Of a stretch of 64,000 bases of DNA, positions 61,874-64,000 are shown piece by piece (position 1 is the stretch's first letter; every line of letters starts with the position of its first letter). The notes beneath the pieces were generated by a model. It saw nothing but the letters and a program-made list of their open reading frames with translations. It was not told the origin of the DNA and did no database searches. The stretch comes from Branchiostoma belcheri (taxonomy: Eukaryota > Chordata > Leptocardii > Amphioxiformes > Branchiostomatidae): the NCBI RefSeq assembly GCF_001625305.1, contig NW_017804587.1, forward strand, positions 382,895 to 446,894, given 5' to 3'. The position numbers and the translations under genes were made by a program.

Positions 61874-62275
61874 TTTTTGCACTATCGATGAAGCCTTGAG
61901 TCTCATCTTTCTAAAGTAGCTTTTTTATACAACAATATAACATGTCATGTACCATAAAAATGGTCATAAAATCACGCAGAAACGATTCCTCCTTTGCAGA
62001 CTTCTGGAGGCAGTGGCGTTTACTTTTTAGGTATGAATTATTTTACAGATTTGCAAGTGATAGTAAAGCCATCTACAATAAGCTGTTTTATACTTTTGCA
62101 CGTAATACATACAGCAACTAGTATCTCAAAAATGACGTTGCTGTTGTCTATTTCTGCCATCTTCTATGTCAGAGAAAGTACCATAATTCTGTAAGGCGTG
62201 AATTTGATATGAAAGCATACGGGGCACAAGTGTCCCACTCCTTTACAAGTTTACACTAATTTGTACTATGTTAGA

Positions 62276-63562
62276 TTAAACATGTATGATGCCAAATGAG
62301 GAGCTGTCGTCCAGCTGTGTCCTCTTCTCGGCTACAGAAATGACCGTCTTCCCTCGGGCATGACCTTGCTCGACCTTGTCATAGGCAGCTGGCAGTTGAT
62401 CGAAGGTGAAAACTCTGTCAATGACCGGCCGGATCTGTGAGGAATAAAGAGAAAATGTACCTCACTCCATTGTGGGAAATGAAGCATATCGACAGAATGC
62501 AGTACGCCTGCGCGAAACCCAGATTGAATGTTTCGCAACGTTGCATACAAATTTTGCCTATTGCTGACGGCATCTTCTCTGGCACAACATTTGAAAACTG
62601 AAGACAGAAACATTGCTGTATACTATTTGCTTTACATACATAACAGTACACAAATAGTTGCAACAGTTCACCTAGTAAAAACCTATGTGCAGATTTACCT
62701 CTTAAGCACATCTTGACATGGAACAAGACATTATAATAAATAAAATCAAAACAGACAACAACCTACCCCAAGACGACTCTTGCCAAGTCATCTTGGAGTA
62801 GCTAGTGAGATATTCTCACCTTTCCTTGGTCCACTAAAGCTGCTATCTTGTCCAGTGCCATCCCATCTGGGGTGAAAAATCCCCACCGGTAGTGTATACC
62901 AGAGGCCAAACCCTACAGGACACAGAATTGCTTTCAACATCGAAAACACATGATATTTGAAAAGTATGCCTTCAACATTTTATATGTAACTTTTAGTTTA
63001 AGATACCATGATCTTTGTATCATGTCAATCCTACTTCCTGATACAAAACAACTAGCCATTTGCCTAACTGTACAAACTGCTACATGTACATACCAGTAAC
63101 AAGCTTTTGGTGTACCACTGGTATTTTACCTAACTAATACAGTATATAATGAACATTTGTAAAGATGGGAACACTACTCACTCTGCCATTGCACTGATAA
63201 TACCCAGTAAAAGTTGTTAATGTACAGTTGTATATATTTCACCGGTTTAAGATCAGTACTAACAATGTAGTCACCACCCCTAGATTGTCTACTCTCTGAC
63301 TATACATAAGATCCATTTGTAAAATGATTGTTCTTCTATATTTGATATTGACACTGTCTCCTACAGTCTTACCTTGACTGCATTGCCAGCCAGTGACATG
63401 CCTGATTTGAGTAGGCCATCTGTGAAGCCGAGGGAGTCTGCATTTTTCAGCAGCGGGGTTCTGAGGGTGACGTACTTGGCCCCGGCCCAGGGCTTGAGGT
63501 AGTCGGTACTGAAGAGATACTTCTCTGCCTCTCCTCCTACTCCATCTAGGATCAGATCAAAC
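62276..63562 (-). CDS. RTN4IP1: RTN4IP1, mitochondrial NAD(P)H oxidoreductase, last three exons
   Basis: RTN4IP1 is a mitochondrial quinone-oxidoreductase-like enzyme of the medium-chain dehydrogenase family, linked to coenzyme Q synthesis. Exons on the minus strand: 63373-63562 (phase 2 entry), 62820-62912, 62276-62434 (stop TAA). Recognisable text: [109 protein letters not shown]. These match the C-terminal third of the human protein, including the GHARGKTVI signature. The protein continues about 17 residues beyond the usual end ([18 protein letters not shown]). The Rossmann core and targeting peptide lie beyond the right edge. From 63563 to 64000 I see only intron. Confidence 0.92.
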
Positions 63563-64000
63563 CTGGAAGAAGGATGGATGGGACCAGGAAAAAAGTTTGA
63601 AAAAGTCTGACTCATTTTAATTTTTTTCAAGCAAGATTTGGATAAAAATGTTTGTTAAGATTTTGAATCATTCTAGGGTTTTTTCAGCAAGGTTTAGATG
63701 AAAAGGTTAATTTATATATAGTTTGTTATTCCCTGGAGCTAGAAAACTCCCTACTACACAATTTACGTCTGTACCTTTGATGACATTATCGTAGTAACAA
63801 GGTTTTCATCTGCACAATCTTCAACTTTGATGTGCCAAAATAAGTTGATTTGTTGCTGTGGTGAAGCAATTAAGCCTGAGGACCCGTTTTATTTATCTTT
63901 TCATGGTCTTTTGATGCGATCAGCGGAGGTGGTGGTTCTTTCCCAGGTAGGATTTTATCAGAAACACAGTTCTCCTGCTACAGCAGGGAACGGTGATCAG

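Larger units (their letters stand above)
58447..62275. other. FAM76 3' flank, convergent with RTN4IP1
   Basis: No coding exon is supported in 3.8 kb. AATAAA occurs at 60428 and 60432 (overlapping) and at 61868-61873; the last would give a 3.4-kb 3' UTR ending about 400 bp from the RTN4IP1 stop. The proximal part carries a long hairpin (58489-58715) and a MITE end (59008-59038). Confidence 0.55.

Overview
The window is nuclear DNA of an invertebrate chordate, most likely an amphioxus (Branchiostoma-like). This is inferred from many short exons with GT-AG introns, single-copy orthologues of vertebrate genes that lie just outside vertebrate sequence identity, and introns full of small inverted-repeat elements. 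Ten protein-coding genes are recognisable. Seven were reconstructed to closed reading frames whose exon lengths sum to a multiple of three, and an eighth (the CNB gene) closes from its first in-frame ATG. Layout: MAP3K7/TAK1 (minus, first two coding exons, runs off the left edge); PAXBP1 (plus, 1452-13807, 17 exons, with a LINE in intron 3); an ST8SIA-type alpha-2,8-sialyltransferase (plus, 15756-19516); MTRES1 (minus, 19918-21633); MIS18A (plus, 22233-24270); a protein with three cyclic-nucleotide-binding-like domains (minus, 26392-32526); EED (plus, 36182-42436); TNFAIP3/A20 (minus, 45264-50308, interrupted by a 20-N assembly gap); FAM76 (plus, 52155-58446); and RTN4IP1 (minus, last three exons, runs off the right edge). 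The genes do not form one pathway. TAK1 and A20 both act in NF-kB signalling, EED and PAXBP1 in histone H3 methylation, MIS18A in centromere identity, and MTRES1 and RTN4IP1 in mitochondria. Four pairs are head to head with short shared upstream regions (MAP3K7/PAXBP1, MTRES1/MIS18A, CNB gene/EED, TNFAIP3/FAM76). As I recall human map positions, the genes sort onto 6q, 21q22 and 11q, suggesting an old chordate linkage block. No operon, CRISPR or prokaryotic system is present. The accessory interest is in the repeats and small duplications: a 5'-truncated LINE with an 11-bp target duplication, two MITEs with long perfect TIRs and TTA target duplications, a 640-bp fold-back element with a 9-bp target duplication, a perfect 79-bp palindrome, tiny palindromes flanked by direct repeats, a 50-bp minisatellite seeded at 5' splice sites, and several recent exon or part-exon duplications (PAXBP1 twice, sialyltransferase stem exon, FAM76 splice donor, MIS18A tail).
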